Positions 1 through 11,915 of a stretch of 64,000 nucleotides of DNA are shown piece after piece. The position numbers and the translations under genes were made by a program. The stretch lies in the NCBI RefSeq assembly GCF_000227115.2, contig NC_016487.1, forward strand, positions 558,001-622,000, written 5' to 3'. Below the pieces are notes generated by a model. It worked only from the letters and a program-made list of their open reading frames with translations. It did no database searches and was not told the origin of the DNA. Each line of letters opens with the position of its first letter. Positions within the stretch are counted from its first letter, which is position 1. This stretch comes from Naumovozyma dairenensis CBS 421. Its lineage: Eukaryota; Ascomycota; Saccharomycetes; Saccharomycetales; Saccharomycetaceae.

Positions 1-122
1 GTGCTTTGGATTCTGTTTTTTTTTTTATTATCGTGGTGGTTGTAATGGAATCACTTTTTGCAAGTTGAATCGGTTTCACTGTATTTTTCTCAATTGGTGA
101 TGACGAAGGCGATGAAGATATA

Positions 123-290
123 ATGGAAGATTTTTGCCATATTGATGATGATTGTTTGAATAATAAAGGTGAAGTTGTAGCTCGTGTGCTGAAGTTTAAA
201 ACTGAACCATTTCGTAATGACTTCAAGGTTAATAGCCTAGATGGAGATAAGGATGAGGATGATGATGATGATTGGCTCTTTATTAGTTGA
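123..290 (+). pseudogene. possible degraded C-terminal coding tail, unidentified
   Basis: An open frame reaches the stop at 288-290 and encodes an acidic tail ending in an Asp run followed by WLFIS. The first ATG in frame is at 123. The same frame stays open back to about position 70, where a TGA interrupts it, and is open again from the window edge. The composition (Asp/Glu-rich with interspersed hydrophobics) resembles the end of a real protein more than random AT-rich spacer. It may be the relic or frameshifted end of a gene lying left of the window. I recognise no family, and chance remains possible. Confidence 0.2.
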
Positions 291-1336
291 CTCCTACATG
301 CTTGTAAAAATATTTTCGAATTTGCAGAGTTTCGAAACAGAAGCATTGTTATCCTTTGTACTAGTCAGTCCTAATCAGCTATATACTTTATGTTTCAATC
401 AATATTTAATGGTATTTCTCAATCATTAAATAAATACTGTGATATAAGGTGGGAGAGTTCTTTTAACGATCAACTTATCTTCTTTTAATGCTTGGAAGCT
501 CATCAACAAAGTAGTTTCTTTTCTTTACCACGATGAGACGTTTTTGCTGAATAATCCTATAATTAAATTTCAATATCGGCGTCATCATTGTACATACATA
601 TTTTGGAATTTTCATCAGAGAGCCTTCGCGCACCTTTTTTTTCACTATATGGATCATCGATCTATGAGGGATGAGTCTCTTTGCCGCCATCGACAAGACG
701 AGTCGACTGTTTTAAAATTAATTATTGGTACGTTCAGTGAACAATAGAAGTCGAAGACATCCATGCTATTAAATGAATTGGGAAGGGAAAAGAGACTGTG
801 GAATTTATCTCTTCTAATAATCTTGGTTCATTAAGTAATTAAGAATAGAAAAATTTTTTTGAAGGAAATATATACATGGGATCGACTTTTTATTTTAACC
901 CCATAGTCAATAATTAATAACAGGTAGTTAAGGACTTTAACGACTCCCTAAAGCAAGAGCAGAACTTAAAAGGACTGTACTTTACATTCCTGGTGCGTGT
1001 TCTACATGATTTAGAAACAAGGATAAAAACAAAGGAATAGTAAAATAACACAAGTAAGAATACTCCCTTTAGATAAGGAAAGTTTGTAGATGAACTGTCC
1101 TCTATAGAAACAACCCTGAAATTTTTTTCTTTTACAGTCGGAATATGAAGGTATTTACCATACGTTAGATATATCATTGAATCTCGAATGGTTTAGAACA
1201 TCCTTTGATATTACAGATGGGTCAAGAAGAGAAATATTCCATTTAACTTTATATCGTTAGTGATTATTGGCCCCCCCCCAACTAACTAACTGACTTTTTA
1301 GACTAGAAATATATCCAAAAGTCACCCTTAAAGATA

Positions 1337-1370
1337 TCCACGGGTAATTAGGCCCCATCTATTCCACGGA
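1337..1370. promoter_or_regulatory. candidate Pdr1/Pdr3 elements with adjoining Reb1-type site
   Basis: TCCACGGG at 1337-1344 and TCCACGGA at 1363-1370 match variants of the pleiotropic drug response element. CGGGTAA at 1341-1347 overlaps the first and matches the Reb1 consensus. They lie about 520-555 bp upstream of the GRE2-type start. Gre2-family reductases are stress and detoxification enzymes, so drug-response control is plausible. This is motif matching only. Confidence 0.35.
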
Positions 1371-1704
1371 CCTTTCACGAAGGCTCCCGAGTGTTTTTTT
1401 TTTCACAGAAAGAATTCAAAATTGTCACCGCCCCATGGCTGTAACACGGATCACCCGCATTTTTAGACCGACGGTAAGCGACGGTTACCGAATTGCAATT
1501 CTCGAAGGTTCTAAATTCATTGTACGCAGTTCTCTTAGGGGGGGGCAGAAGGATAATTGATTTTTTGCTACGTCTTTCGTTCACAGTAAATATATCACCG
1601 TAAAGGATCCGTTCGGCTGTAAATACAAACGTTATCGTAATTAAAATTTCAAGGCACGTAAGTATCTCCTAACTGTAATAATTCAACAGCCTAAAACAAC
1701 AATA

Positions 1705-1720
1705 CCCTTATATATAAGGG
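1705..1720. promoter_or_regulatory. TATA box inside a perfect 16-bp palindrome
   Basis: CCCTTATATATAAGGG is a perfect palindrome with a TATATATAA core at 1709-1717, about 175 bp upstream of the GRE2-type start. Position and sequence suit a core promoter TATA element. The symmetric CC(A/T)10GG form also resembles an extended MADS-box site, but that reading is speculative. Confidence 0.45.
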
Positions 1721-1800
1721 AAGATCCCAGCAGAAGAAGATAACCATCTGAAAATTCCTTATCTCTAAATTTCTTCCGTTCATATAGATGAAAAACAAAA

Positions 1801-1858
1801 CATAACATAACATAACATAACATAACATAACATAACATAACATAACATAACATAACAT
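1801..1858. repeat. CATAA pentanucleotide microsatellite
   Basis: There are eleven uninterrupted CATAA units plus a partial unit, ending 33 bp before the ATG of the GRE2-type gene. The array therefore probably lies in the 5' leader or at the transcription start region. Because the unit is five bases, length changes would alter leader length and spacing without affecting the protein. The repeat also produces a meaningless repetitive open frame on the minus strand. Confidence 0.95.
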
Positions 1859-1891
1859 CAACAAACAAAAAAATTAAATTATTATACAACA

Positions 1892-2923
1892 ATGAGCAAA
1901 ACTGTTTTCGTCTCTGGTGCAACTGGTTTCATCGCTACCCATATCGTCAATGATTTACTACAAGCCGGTTATAAAGTCATTGGTTCATCTAGATCCGTTG
2001 AAAAGGGTGAAGAATTGAAAAAACAATTCAATAACAATCCTCAATTATCCATGGTTGTCGTCAAGGATATTGCCCAAGAAGGTGCCTTTGATGAAGCATT
2101 TGCCAAGTATGGTAAGGAAATCTCCGTTGTCTTACATACTGCATCTCCTTTCACTTTCAACGTAAAAGATTACGAAAAGGATTTATTAATCCCAGCTGTT
2201 AATGGTACTAAATTTATCTTAAACGCTATAAAGAAATATGCTGCTGATAATGTGGAACATGTTGTTATTACTTCTTCAATGGCTGCTGTGGCTGATGTTA
2301 AACAAATGGCTACACCAATCACTTTGACTGAAGAAAGTTGGAATAATCAAACTTGGGAAGGTTGTAGAACTGACCCTGTGACTGCTTATTGTGCTTCTAA
2401 ATTGTTTGCTGAAAGAGCTGCATGGGAATTCTTAAAGGAAAATAAAGATCAAGTTAATTTTACTTTGAGTACTGTTAATCCTGGTTACGTTTATGGTCCA
2501 CAAATGTTTGTTGATGCATCAAAGAAAGTTTTGAACACATCTAGTGAAATTATCAACCAAATCGTTCATGCCACTGAGGAATCTCAAATTATGGAAATTT
2601 GTGGTCCTTATATTGATGTCCGTGATGTTTCTAAAGCTCATTTAGCTGCTTTTGAAAAGAAGGAATGTTATGGTCAAAGATTATTGTTAGCTGAAGGTAT
2701 GCATGCTAGTCAAGATATCTTGGATATAATTAATGAAGATTTCCCACAATTGAAAGGTAAAATCCCAGTTGGTAAACCAGGCTCTGGTAGTGAAATTCTA
2801 GCCAAAAATTGTAAAGTAGACAATAGAAAGAGTAAACAACTATTGGGTTTCCCATTTAGAAGCTTAAAACAAACTGTTGATGATAGTGTTAAACAAATCT
2901 TGGAAGTTGAAGGTAGATTATAA
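1892..2923 (+). CDS. GRE2: NADPH-dependent methylglyoxal/aldehyde reductase, GRE2 family
   Basis: The 343-residue protein belongs to the extended short-chain dehydrogenase family (dihydroflavonol-reductase-like). Gre2 reduces methylglyoxal, isovaleraldehyde and many ketones and aldehydes with NADPH in the cytosol. The N-terminal Rossmann motif GATGFIA lies at residues 9-15. The catalytic Tyr166 and Lys170 sit in AYCASK, with the supporting serine in TSS near residue 128. Length matches S. cerevisiae Gre2 (342 residues) and similarity runs end to end, including the PVGKPGSG and LLGF segments near the C terminus. S. cerevisiae has several GRE2-like paralogues (for example ARI1), so exact orthology is less certain than the family. 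The ATG at 1892 follows an A-rich leader. The upstream region carries a TATA palindrome and candidate drug-response sites. Confidence 0.88.
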   Translation: MSKTVFVSGATGFIATHIVNDLLQAGYKVIGSSRSVEKGEELKKQFNNNPQLSMVVVKDIAQEGAFDEAFAKYGKEISVVLHTASPFTFNVKDYEKDLLIPAVNGTKFILNAIKKYAADNVEHVVITSSMAAVADVKQMATPITLTEESWNNQTWEGCRTDPVTAYCASKLFAERAAWEFLKENKDQVNFTLSTVNPGYVYGPQMFVDASKKVLNTSSEIINQIVHATEESQIMEICGPYIDVRDVSKAHLAAFEKKECYGQRLLLAEGMHASQDILDIINEDFPQLKGKIPVGKPGSGSEILAKNCKVDNRKSKQLLGFPFRSLKQTVDDSVKQILEVEGRL

Positions 2924-4409
2924 TGGTAAGAATCGCTACTAATATATTTGTTTAATTTATACATACATATATATATATATATATACACACATAGAACATT
3001 TTAATAATAACATTTTTTTTACATCTTTAACCAGTAGTACAGTGGTTCAATGGCTTTGATCTTCATTCCACAGTAATACTTAATACAAATTTCCGTGCTG
3101 AAATATGCAAGTAATGAACAACATATCCTGAGTTTTATTATCTCATGTACCTGTAAAATTATAACTTTTTGTATATTTTTATTTCATGTTAGTTAGTTTA
3201 TCTTCAATATTAGAAGTATATTCAGCTTCTTCTCAGCTTGCGTAGTCCTCGGTCTACACCCTTGGACATTGCTTAAATCAACTCGTTTCAAGATCATGAG
3301 CTTATATTGCAATCTTACAATGAGAGTCACTTTGCTACTTCCCCGAATCCTCGCAATTCATATACATGATTTTACTAAATAATAAAAAATAAAATAATGC
3401 TTGATGAAAGAAAATAAGGTTATTATTAGGTTTTGTTATCGCAGTGGCATATAATACGTATTGTTGAGAAACGATTCTTGTCCTTATATTATATGGGTTG
3501 GGGTTTTGCGTACGTATAGTGTACAGACCACCGTCAATGACAGTAACAGTTATGAACGCGGCCAGAATCTATTGGTTTTCTTTATAGAGAGGTACAAATG
3601 TTGTTGGGGGAAATTGGGGGAGATTGGGGCATGTTACATAAGTGCGCGGAAATGACGCTTTCCTTACAGTATATACCTACCCTTGTGTTCCAGACAGTAT
3701 AATGTACAAGACTATGTTAGTTTACTGTTTTCGATAGACAACATGATTGGAAGGTACTGCGTTTCTTAATTAGTCCCAATCAGGAACCAACCTGGAAGCT
3801 GGACTGTATAGGTTTCTCTACTTACTTACATTCGTAATCCAATTCAATTCAAAGAACATGGGAAAGCTAGCTAGCTAACATTTACCATAACAACGCAATC
3901 AAAATTGTATTTCTTCTGAATTGGGGTTCAATAGTTTCCTTTCCTCTTGAGGTAGGTAGATAAGTATTGCTACTTTATATTATTGCATGGGGCCCGCAAT
4001 AAGTTTGTGGGGGATTTCCTTCCTTATGTCTTTACTACTCTATACTATATGGAATGGATGGGTGAAAACACTTTCTGCGCACTTTGTTCTTTTACACAAA
4101 AAACTATTCAAGAAGAATCGCCCAGAGATCTAGATTTCTGTGCATAACGTACGTCATATCTTCGCTCGTTCATGCAACCTCCTCCATCTCCACATAACAA
4201 TGTACGTAGGTACCGTGGAGCCTTTTTTATCAGGAGATGATAACATCTGCTATCATTACCGTGTAATTCTGGAACTTCTCCTCCAGTGGGGGGGGGGGGA
4301 GATGGGTAACACAACTTCCATAAAGGGAATCGATGATATGGCGACATGGGGTTATATTATTATTAGAAAGCTAAAGTAGATTTAGAGAGATATAGGTAAG
4401 CTGTGCAGA

Positions 4410-4709
4410 CATGTTACGGGTTTGGATACGGGGTAGGGTAGATTCAATTGTTTTCACTAAAAGTTTAGGCTAGGAATATGGGTAGAAATTTTCAATTTTT
4501 AGTTATAAGTAGGGGTAAAATTCTCCATTTTTAGGCTACAGGTAGGGGTATAAAAAAATCGGTTCTGGATTAAGTACCAGAAATCCCCGCCCAAAAATAT
4601 TTAGGCTACAACTAGGGGGTAGGCTAGAAATGTGTTACAGTAGGGTCCAAACCAGGCTAGAGAGTACCAAAAGAGGATAGTCTAGAAAATTATTTCTATC
4701 CGTAACATG
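4410..4709. repeat. 300-bp segment with 10-bp inverted ends and degenerate 33-35-bp repeats
   Basis: The segment begins with CATGTTACGG (4410-4419) and ends with its reverse complement CCGTAACATG (4700-4709). Inside, TTTAGGCTA recurs at 4464, 4530 and 4600, usually followed by GTAGGGG-like bases. A further diverged unit starts near 4496, giving a period of about 33-35 bp. The block is richer in GGGTAG and GGCTAG words than its surroundings. It could be a small non-autonomous element, a decayed minisatellite or a structured transcript. No protein is encoded. Confidence 0.4.
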
Positions 4710-4815
4710 CCTGATGCGGTGTATGTATGCTGCAGGCTGCATAGAATAACATCTGGCCCAAGCGGAGAACCTTCCGTACAAAAATGATCATGCACCCCGG
4801 ATCCAATAATTTTAC

Positions 4816-4947
4816 TCCGCGGATCACAGGCATGGAGAAGGATTCAGTACGTAGGGTACGTGTCTGTGTGGTGCACGGTCTCCTCTTTTGACTCGCACCG
4901 AGAAAAAGAAAAACAAGGAACCGAGACAACGGTCCACGGTCCACGGA
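4816..4947. promoter_or_regulatory. cluster of candidate Pdr1/Pdr3 response elements
   Basis: A perfect palindromic TCCGCGGA at 4816-4823 is followed by TCCACGGT at 4933-4940 and TCCACGGA at 4940-4947. The first and third match drug response element forms known from S. cerevisiae. The nearest downstream gene on the plus strand starts at 5710, about 760-890 bp away, which is far for a yeast promoter. The sites may serve an unrecognised transcript or be accidental. Confidence 0.3.
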
Positions 4948-5709
4948 TCTGGGCTCAGAGCCTTCCGTACACACCATTATATATCATTGACTGACTACCA
5001 AATTTGATTTGTTGAGTTTTCCTTTCTTATGTAACGTTTACATTGTAGCACAAGCACAAGCACAAGCAAATACCAACAGTAATAGCGATAGTAAATGGAG
5101 AAGAAAAACTAAAAGTAGAACTAAAAGTAAAACAAGCCATTTATGTATTTATTTATTTATTCCACCTCCACACATACATGGGTGCCTGGATGTGGACTAC
5201 AGCTCTTGCTATGAAAGTGGCTGCTCAGCGCCTATCGTTTGGTCATTTGTATTGGACAGTCCGAAGAAGAACAAACGAGCGAGATAAGGAGAAAGTCTTG
5301 ATTTTTTCTATTCATTCATTTATTCATTTATTCATTTATTTATAATAGTCAGATAAGTCAACCTTAATGTATTTTATATAAAGGAACAAACGGGAGGCAA
5401 ACGTGTTAGCAAGCACCGTTATTTCTCTCTATATTTTATTTTCGATTTCTCATCAATTACTCATCTTTTACTAAGAAAAGATACAAAAAAGGTCCCTGCT
5501 CTTATTATTGACAATAGCCGCTTTCCCAAAAGAGAACCCTTTGTACATTACATTGATTTTCAGTTCTAGCCCAAGTCGATTCTATTCAATACTTGAACAC
5601 CAGGGCTTTTTTGGGATTTATAAAAAAATCTAACAACTAATATTCCTATAGGCCCCTGCTGAAGCCTTAATCTTCCATCTTTTCTTTTAATCAGCTACCT
5701 ACTTACTGC

Positions 5710-6986
5710 ATGATTTATCAGGAACCGAACCGAAAACAACCATTAATGAATAATAAATCTGCCCTTAAAAAGATTATTAAAACACATTCAAATTCAAGTA
5801 TTTCAAGTGCTACTACAACAACAACTTCATCTTCTTCATCTTCTTTGAAAAATGTTAGATTTGCTCCTGAATTGACTACTGTGAAGAATTTTTGCTCTAA
5901 TGATGAACCTATATCAATATCAAATGAAACTTCACCTTCATTATTACCTATTGAACATTCTCATTTTAAAAATTATGACGATAGGAATGGTGACGATGAT
6001 GATGACGATGATATTTTATTGCCTTTAGAAAATTATCGTTTAAGTAATAATTTCAATTACAATTTTAACTTCAATCTCCATACAAGAAATAATAATAATT
6101 CCGAATTAGAATCAGATTCAGATTTAGAATTAGATTCAGATTTCGATTTGAAATATTTTGATAATTTAAACTTTAATAATTTCTTATTGGATACTAATAA
6201 GAACAAGAAGAAGCCATATTGTCATAATAATAATAATAATAATGACATACATCGTCTCATTCCCATGGATGAAATACCTTCAATCAAACCATTATTATCT
6301 GTAGATACTACCACAACCTCACCTTCATCATCAAACGATACAACAACTGAAGAAGATGAACTTTTGTTAAACATTCATCAAAAATATGATTTTAATATAA
6401 TAGATTGGAATTTAATAGGTTCAGACGTTAATGAATTCATTCCACCACAAAAACACCCAAATAATAATATTCAAAGTGATATGGAACAAGCAATTTTCAT
6501 ATATTTAAATGGTCAAAACATTAAATTATATTCACTATCACAAGACTACAACAGAATGGATCAAACTTCTTTTAAATTGATAGGTTACCTTGTTGTCAAT
6601 AATTTGAATTTCGAGAAAAATATTGAAATTAAATATACTTTCAATAATTGGAAATCAATTCATTATTTAATGGCATACTATAATAAATCAATTACTAAAA
6701 ATATTGATGAATTTAAATTTACCATAGATTTGACAAGTTTGAAAAACATTTTGAAAAATCAAAATTTAATCTATTGTAATGATAATACTAATGATAATCA
6801 TAAAATAACAAATTGTCCCCTAAATATGGAATTATGTTGCTGTTATGATGTCAATAATGAAACTTATTATGATAATAATAATTATAAAAATTATAACATT
6901 TCAATAATGGTCAAAACTGAGAAAAAAATATATTCATCTCCAGAAATATCATCATCATCATCAAAACAGAGCATTACTAAACAACC

Positions 6987-7020
<34 letters not shown>

Positions 7021-8016
7021 AATAGATCAGGAAAACCTGTCAATTCAGATTTCTTAATATCAACTACCGTGACTCATCAAATTACAAAACCTGATAATTC
7101 AAGAAGATTTACTGATGATACAGATTATTATAATACTTCTCCTTTGAAACATTTATATCATGATGATACAACTTTAATTAAACCAACAAACTTAAATGAA
7201 GTTATAATTTCTTCAATTGATGACACCCTTGAAGATAATGAAGAGTCAAATGATCATACCGACATAGTATTTAATGATGAAGAAAAGAACTGCAACAACA
7301 ATAAGAACAATAGTAATGGTATGGTACAATACAATAATGTCCTCCCATTCTTACTAACTGGCGATCATAATGATGATGATGATATTAGTTACTATTGTAA
7401 CTATAACAACAATTATTCTTCCCCTCATAATGAAAATCTTATGCATTATAATAATTCTCTATCTTCTTCTTCTTCATCATCTTCTGCTTTATCAATTAGC
7501 CAAAATGAACTGAATTCATCATCAGCATCATCATATTCTTACGATTATCCATCTTTATCGTCTACATTCTTAAACACACCTCCTTCATTATCTTCCTCTT
7601 CATTGTCTTCTTCAATCACTGATATGACTCCATTAAATGGGTTGACTAAAATGAATTCAAATAATAGTAATAATCTCAGAATATCTTCAGTGATAGTAGA
7701 TGATTTACAAAGTGTTTTGTCTGATTCAACTGATACAAATAATAGTAACATTAACGATGACAATAATACATACTATATATCAAATTTTGGAGAAAATAAT
7801 GATAATTATAATGAAAATTACATGGCTTCGAATAATTCAGTGGAAACAATAACAATTGGTAATAGGAAATCTCCGCCTACAATAATAAATGAAACAGATT
7901 ATCAATCATTATTGAACTCTTATTGTTTTTATGACCCAACAATAACAGATCTCAATAATATTAATGAACAAAATGCACATCACGATTCAATTGGAATTTT
8001 CAGCTTCAAAAAATAA
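5710..8016 (+). CDS. GAC1: protein phosphatase 1 glycogen-targeting regulatory subunit, GAC1/PIG1 type
   Basis: The 768-residue protein carries a PP1-docking motif (KNVRF, residues 47-51) in a conserved basic segment followed by the TVKNF stretch. A CBM21-type carbohydrate-binding domain lies at about residues 260-400, with VVNNLNFEKNIEIKYTF and FNNWKSIHYL as its best-conserved strands. Such subunits bring Glc7 phosphatase to glycogen synthase. The domain lies in the first half with a long tail behind it, as in Gac1 and Pig1, not at the C terminus as in Gip2 and Pig2; hence the name, with Pig1 the alternative. The rest is low complexity: Asn, Ser and Asp runs, plus an EN repeat near residue 435 from a GAAAAC hexanucleotide repeat. 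A second Met at residue 13 could also serve as start. GLC8, another Glc7 modulator, lies elsewhere in this window. Confidence 0.75.
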
Positions 8017-9781
8017 ATAATTCTACACATTCATTTATGCATTATTCAAGACGTTTACAACACCTTATCCTTTTGTAAGTATTTTACTCATTCTCGACCC
8101 TTCCCATCACTTGTCTATATTCGCTAGATTTTTATTTCCATACTCATATACGAAACAACATCAAAAAAAGAAAAATAACATGTTGCATAATAATATTCAT
8201 GAGATCGCTCCCCTAATATATTTTTTTAAAGGCCTTATCCATTTGTCTTCTCATTACGTATAGAAATGTACATTACATAAATTTATTTATGATTATTTGC
8301 TATCTATTTATGCATCAAGAAACTTATATTCTTTTTTTCATCTTCATCCTCATTGCTATTTTTTTTATTGCTTATTCCCCAGTTTAACTAACTTACTCTG
8401 AGTAATGACTCGATTCTATCCGTAGCTGTTCTATTTGATCTTGGTCAACTAAAGTAAATAATCAGCATTATCATTTGCTGAACTGGAATACATCATCGTT
8501 TCCAAGTCCGATAGGTGCTACCACTAATAGTGTCGTTGTATCGAGATATATTCAAGAAGGATTTAAGTATTATATAATAATCAATAATCAATATTATACA
8601 TAATATTGACTCGGGCTCCAGCTGTTTTGGTAAGAATGGGAAAATATCTGTTGCCCATTCTTTTCCATTCCATTTCTCGCCACCTATTTGTTCCCAAAAC
8701 AAAGAAAATACCAAAAAAGTAGTTATCCCACTACAAACAACTAGCAATCCGCCGAATTTACACGGATATGTGACAGGATCAATTATGGAGGAATGACTGT
8801 CGTATTTATTATTTAACCATAAAGGATTCTATTCTTCTTCTTTCTAATTTAGAAGCAATATGTCCTTAAATTCTCTTCCATCTTAGTACAGTATATAAAA
8901 TTCTATCACTCTTTTTTATTCCATTTTATACTTCAACATACGTAACGTTAACACTAATTACTCTTCCTATTCATGAGAGTTTTTTGAGCCTTATAAAAAA
9001 ACTTCTGTAGAATTGTCCCTACAGGTAATAAACCATTAATACTTGTAATACCAATATAAAAAAATACCAGACTATGATTTGGAATGTTGTTCCAAAATTT
9101 AAATATGGTGAAGTTTTCATAAAGAGAACTACTATGGAAATATGACTCTTGACATTTTTGGAATGCCTTCCTCGTTGCCAAATAAATATTCGCTAGAATT
9201 CTATTTTAAAGTACCTTCCCTTCGACTCTTCGACATTAATTTAAATGCTTGTTAATCTTTGCGACATAGCCTTCCCTTTTAAGTAGTTCAATTTTTCCCA
9301 TCAAAGAATGTCCCAACCAGCTTCAAATAAGACTTCACATGTTTGAATAACGAATTTTATCCTTTACGTTTTCAATTTTTGTCATTACCAGATTGATCGA
9401 TAGACCCATAACGACGACCCCAATCATTTTCATCATTGGGAGGATATTTCAACCACATCATTACTGACTTAAAATTTGGACACATCAATGACATTCTTCA
9501 TAAGATGCAATCATGCATTTTTGTGATTTGTCCCTTATTTAAAATATCCAATTGTGAAAACCATTTGCATCAACTAGAATATCTAACAATTCAATGAATA
9601 GAATAGAAAATTTGTTTGCAGAAAATAAAGAAAACAGGATATCAAGAACATGGTGGATCCGTAGCGTATTTAGGTAAGTCGGTTGGTCGAACAAAAAATA
9701 AATAGAAAAGTGTTACAGTCATTTATATGGGCTATATAACGTCATGTGGATAAGATCATATATACTATACTAAATGTTATG
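8017..9781. other. convergent intergenic region, no gene recognised
   Basis: The 1.8 kb between two convergent genes contains only short open frames without recognisable similarity. No tRNA, LTR or strong repeat was seen. It probably holds the 3' ends of both neighbouring transcripts, with several T-rich stretches after 8017. Confidence 0.5.
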
Positions 9782-11335
9782 TTATGGTTTTGGTCCAATC
9801 ATATTTTCTGGAATGACCCATTGGTCGAATTCTTCTTCCGTCAATAAACCTAATTCTAATGCAGATTCCTTTAAAGTAATATTTTTAGCATGAGCATTTT
9901 TAGCTAATTTTGAAGCAGCATCATAACCAATCTTAGGATTTAATGCAGTGACTAACATTAATGATTTATGTAAATTTTCATTAATTTTATCTGTATTTGC
10001 CTTTAGTCCGTCCACACAATGAATTTTAAATGAATGACAAGCGTCACTCATCAATCTAATTGAATTCAACAAATTAGCAATCATTAAAGGTTTATAAACG
10101 TTCAATTCGAATTGACCTTGTGAACCAGCCATCACAATAGTTTGATTATTACCCATAATTTGAAGAGCTACTTGAGTCATTGCCTCATTTTGAGTTGGAT
10201 TAACTTTACCAGGCATAATTGATGAACCAGGTTCGTTTTCAGGTAATTGTAATTCACCATATCCACAACGAGGACCAGACCCTAAATATCTAATATCTTG
10301 AGCAATCTTAAATAAAGAACCTGCCACAGTAGTAATTGCTGAAGAGGCAAATACAATAGCGTCATGTGCCGCTAGGGCTTCGAATTTATTTGGAGCAGTT
10401 TCAAAATCAATACCTGTTTCCTTGGAGACTTCTTGAGCAATCATTTTATCGAACCCCACTTTAGTGTTTAGACCTGTTCCAACAGCGGTACCACCTTGAG
10501 CCAAGAATTTTAAATGATACAACGAAGCTTGAATTCTTTCAATACCGTTGGTTAACTGTTGTACGTAACCTGAGAATTCTTGACCCAAAGTCAAAGGAGT
10601 TGCATCTTGTAAATGAGTTCTACCAATCTTGACAATATTTGCATATTCTTTTGCCTTGTTATCTAATGAATTTTTCAATTCTGTTAATTGAGGTATTAAA
10701 TTATTATTCAATTCCAAGACAGCAGCTATATGCATTACTGAGGGGAAAGTATCATTAGAAGATTGTGATTGGTTGACGTGATTATTAGGATGAATCTTTT
10801 TAGATCCTAATTCTGCACCGATCAATTCGTTAGCTCTATTTGAGATTACTTCATTTGCGTTCATATTTGTTTGAGTACCTGAACCAGTTTGGAACACAAC
10901 AAGAGGGAAATGGTCATTCAATTTCCCCTGAATAACTTCATCAGATGCTTTAATTATTGGAGTGGCAATGGAAGGATCTAAAGTTCCTAGGGATTGATTG
11001 ACAATGGCAGCAGATTTCTTTAAGATACCGAATGCCTTTATTATTGGTAGTGGTATTTTTTCTCTTTCTCCCCCGATTTTAAAATTTTGGAAAGATCTTT
11101 GTGTTTGAGCACCCCAATATTTGTTTGAAGGGACTTTAATTTCACCGAACGAATCAGTTTCAACTCTGAATGATGATTCATTTGATGGTGTTTTGGAGTT
11201 AGTTGACATGGATATTTTGGTGATGAGCTGATATGGATGTGGATGTGGAGGTGTATTATTCTTGTATATGAATCGAGCCCTAGACACAGAAGAGGACGAT
11301 AATAGTCTTGAATGAGACGTTGTAAATTTTAGCAT
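9782..11335 (-). CDS. FUM1: fumarase (fumarate hydratase, class II)
   Basis: The 517-residue enzyme interconverts fumarate and malate in the tricarboxylic acid cycle. In yeast one gene supplies both the mitochondrial matrix and the cytosol. The superfamily signature [10 protein letters not shown] is at about residues 370-379, and the GSGTQTNMN and [11 protein letters not shown] active-site segments are intact. Residues 1-40 are rich in Ser, Arg and hydroxylated residues and look like a mitochondrial presequence. It is longer than the S. cerevisiae leader, and a second Met (start of MSTNSK, about residue 43) could give a cytosolic form. The rest aligns end to end with S. cerevisiae Fum1 (488 residues). 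The gene converges with the phosphatase-subunit gene on its right-hand side. Confidence 0.97.
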   Translation of the reverse strand: MLKFTTSHSRLLSSSSVSRARFIYKNNTPPHPHPYQLITKISMSTNSKTPSNESSFRVETDSFGEIKVPSNKYWGAQTQRSFQNFKIGGEREKIPLPIIKAFGILKKSAAIVNQSLGTLDPSIATPIIKASDEVIQGKLNDHFPLVVFQTGSGTQTNMNANEVISNRANELIGAELGSKKIHPNNHVNQSQSSNDTFPSVMHIAAVLELNNNLIPQLTELKNSLDNKAKEYANIVKIGRTHLQDATPLTLGQEFSGYVQQLTNGIERIQASLYHLKFLAQGGTAVGTGLNTKVGFDKMIAQEVSKETGIDFETAPNKFEALAAHDAIVFASSAITTVAGSLFKIAQDIRYLGSGPRCGYGELQLPENEPGSSIMPGKVNPTQNEAMTQVALQIMGNNQTIVMAGSQGQFELNVYKPLMIANLLNSIRLMSDACHSFKIHCVDGLKANTDKINENLHKSLMLVTALNPKIGYDAASKLAKNAHAKNITLKESALELGLLTEEEFDQWVIPENMIGPKP

Positions 11336-11627
11336 TATAATATATTTATAGTATGTAATTGTATATTTTTATTAGATTGATGATGGCTGCTCGAATGAGG
11401 CCTCGGAATATTATTTATTATTATTTGATGAGACCCTAGTGAGAAAATTCAATTAAATGATGATGACTTTAAATTACCGGAGAATGCCGAGTCAGAATTG
11501 TGGGAACAATGGAGAGATGAATTGGATGGTCAGTAATGTATTTATCTAACAATAACTTTGTAAGTAATAAAAAGAATAATTGCATATTTTTCTATGAAGA
11601 AGGAATATAGGAATCCTCGAGGAATGG

Positions 11628-11658
<31 letters not shown>

Positions 11659-11915
11659 TTATATATTTATTATATAACGCACATTTGTGTAAACCAATCA
11701 GAAATTCAGAAATTCAGAAATTGATAATCGACAATTGACAACTGACAACTGACAATTGAAGACCGCGAAACCGGAAAACCTACTTTTGTGTGCCAGCTTT
11801 ACCTAACTACCACCTCTGGGTGGTACTGAACCATTGACACTTATCCCATCAAGTAACCAGCACAACGTGGGGGGCCAGATGAAGAAGCCCACACGTATTG
11901 CAGACCACTTCACGA
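11336..11915. other. intergenic region with TA-rich microsatellite
   Basis: This holds the FUM1 promoter side and the 3' side of the small secreted-protein gene. It contains an AT/TA repeat at about 11630-11675 and short repeats of AATTCAGAA and GACAACT type around 11700-11760. No gene was recognised. Confidence 0.55.

Larger units (their letters stand above)
291..1891. other. long intergenic region upstream of the GRE2-type gene
   Basis: No convincing gene is present; the short open frames show no recognisable protein. The stretch holds C and G homopolymer runs near 1271 and 1539, a Reb1-type CGGGTAA at 1341-1347, two candidate Pdr1/Pdr3 elements, a palindromic TATA box and a CATAA microsatellite. 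The sites are listed separately. Confidence 0.6.
2924..5709. other. 2.8-kb intergenic region, no gene recognised
   Basis: No conserved protein or RNA gene was seen. Contents include a TA microsatellite around 2967-2985, a G10 run near 4288, a repeat-rich segment at 4410-4709, candidate Pdr1/Pdr3 sites at 4816-4947, a short CAAGCA repeat near 5050-5068 and a TTCATTTA-type repeat near 5310-5342. Short open frames here overlap each other on both strands and look like chance. Confidence 0.55.

Noticed and set aside
1683..1922. Minus-strand frame with repeated MLCYV units
   Set aside because: It is the translation of the CATAA microsatellite and overlaps the start of the GRE2-type gene.
4108..4379. 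Two overlapping 79-codon frames on opposite strands
   Set aside because: They overlap over a G10 run, share no similarity to known proteins and look like chance.
5009..5287. Plus-strand frame with AQAQAQ and Ser/Lys-rich sequence
   Set aside because: It lacks an ATG at its start and its sequence comes from short tandem repeats; no family resemblance.
8493..8747. 84-codon minus-strand frame with hydrophobic stretch
   Set aside because: AT-rich spacer readily gives hydrophobic frames; no further support.
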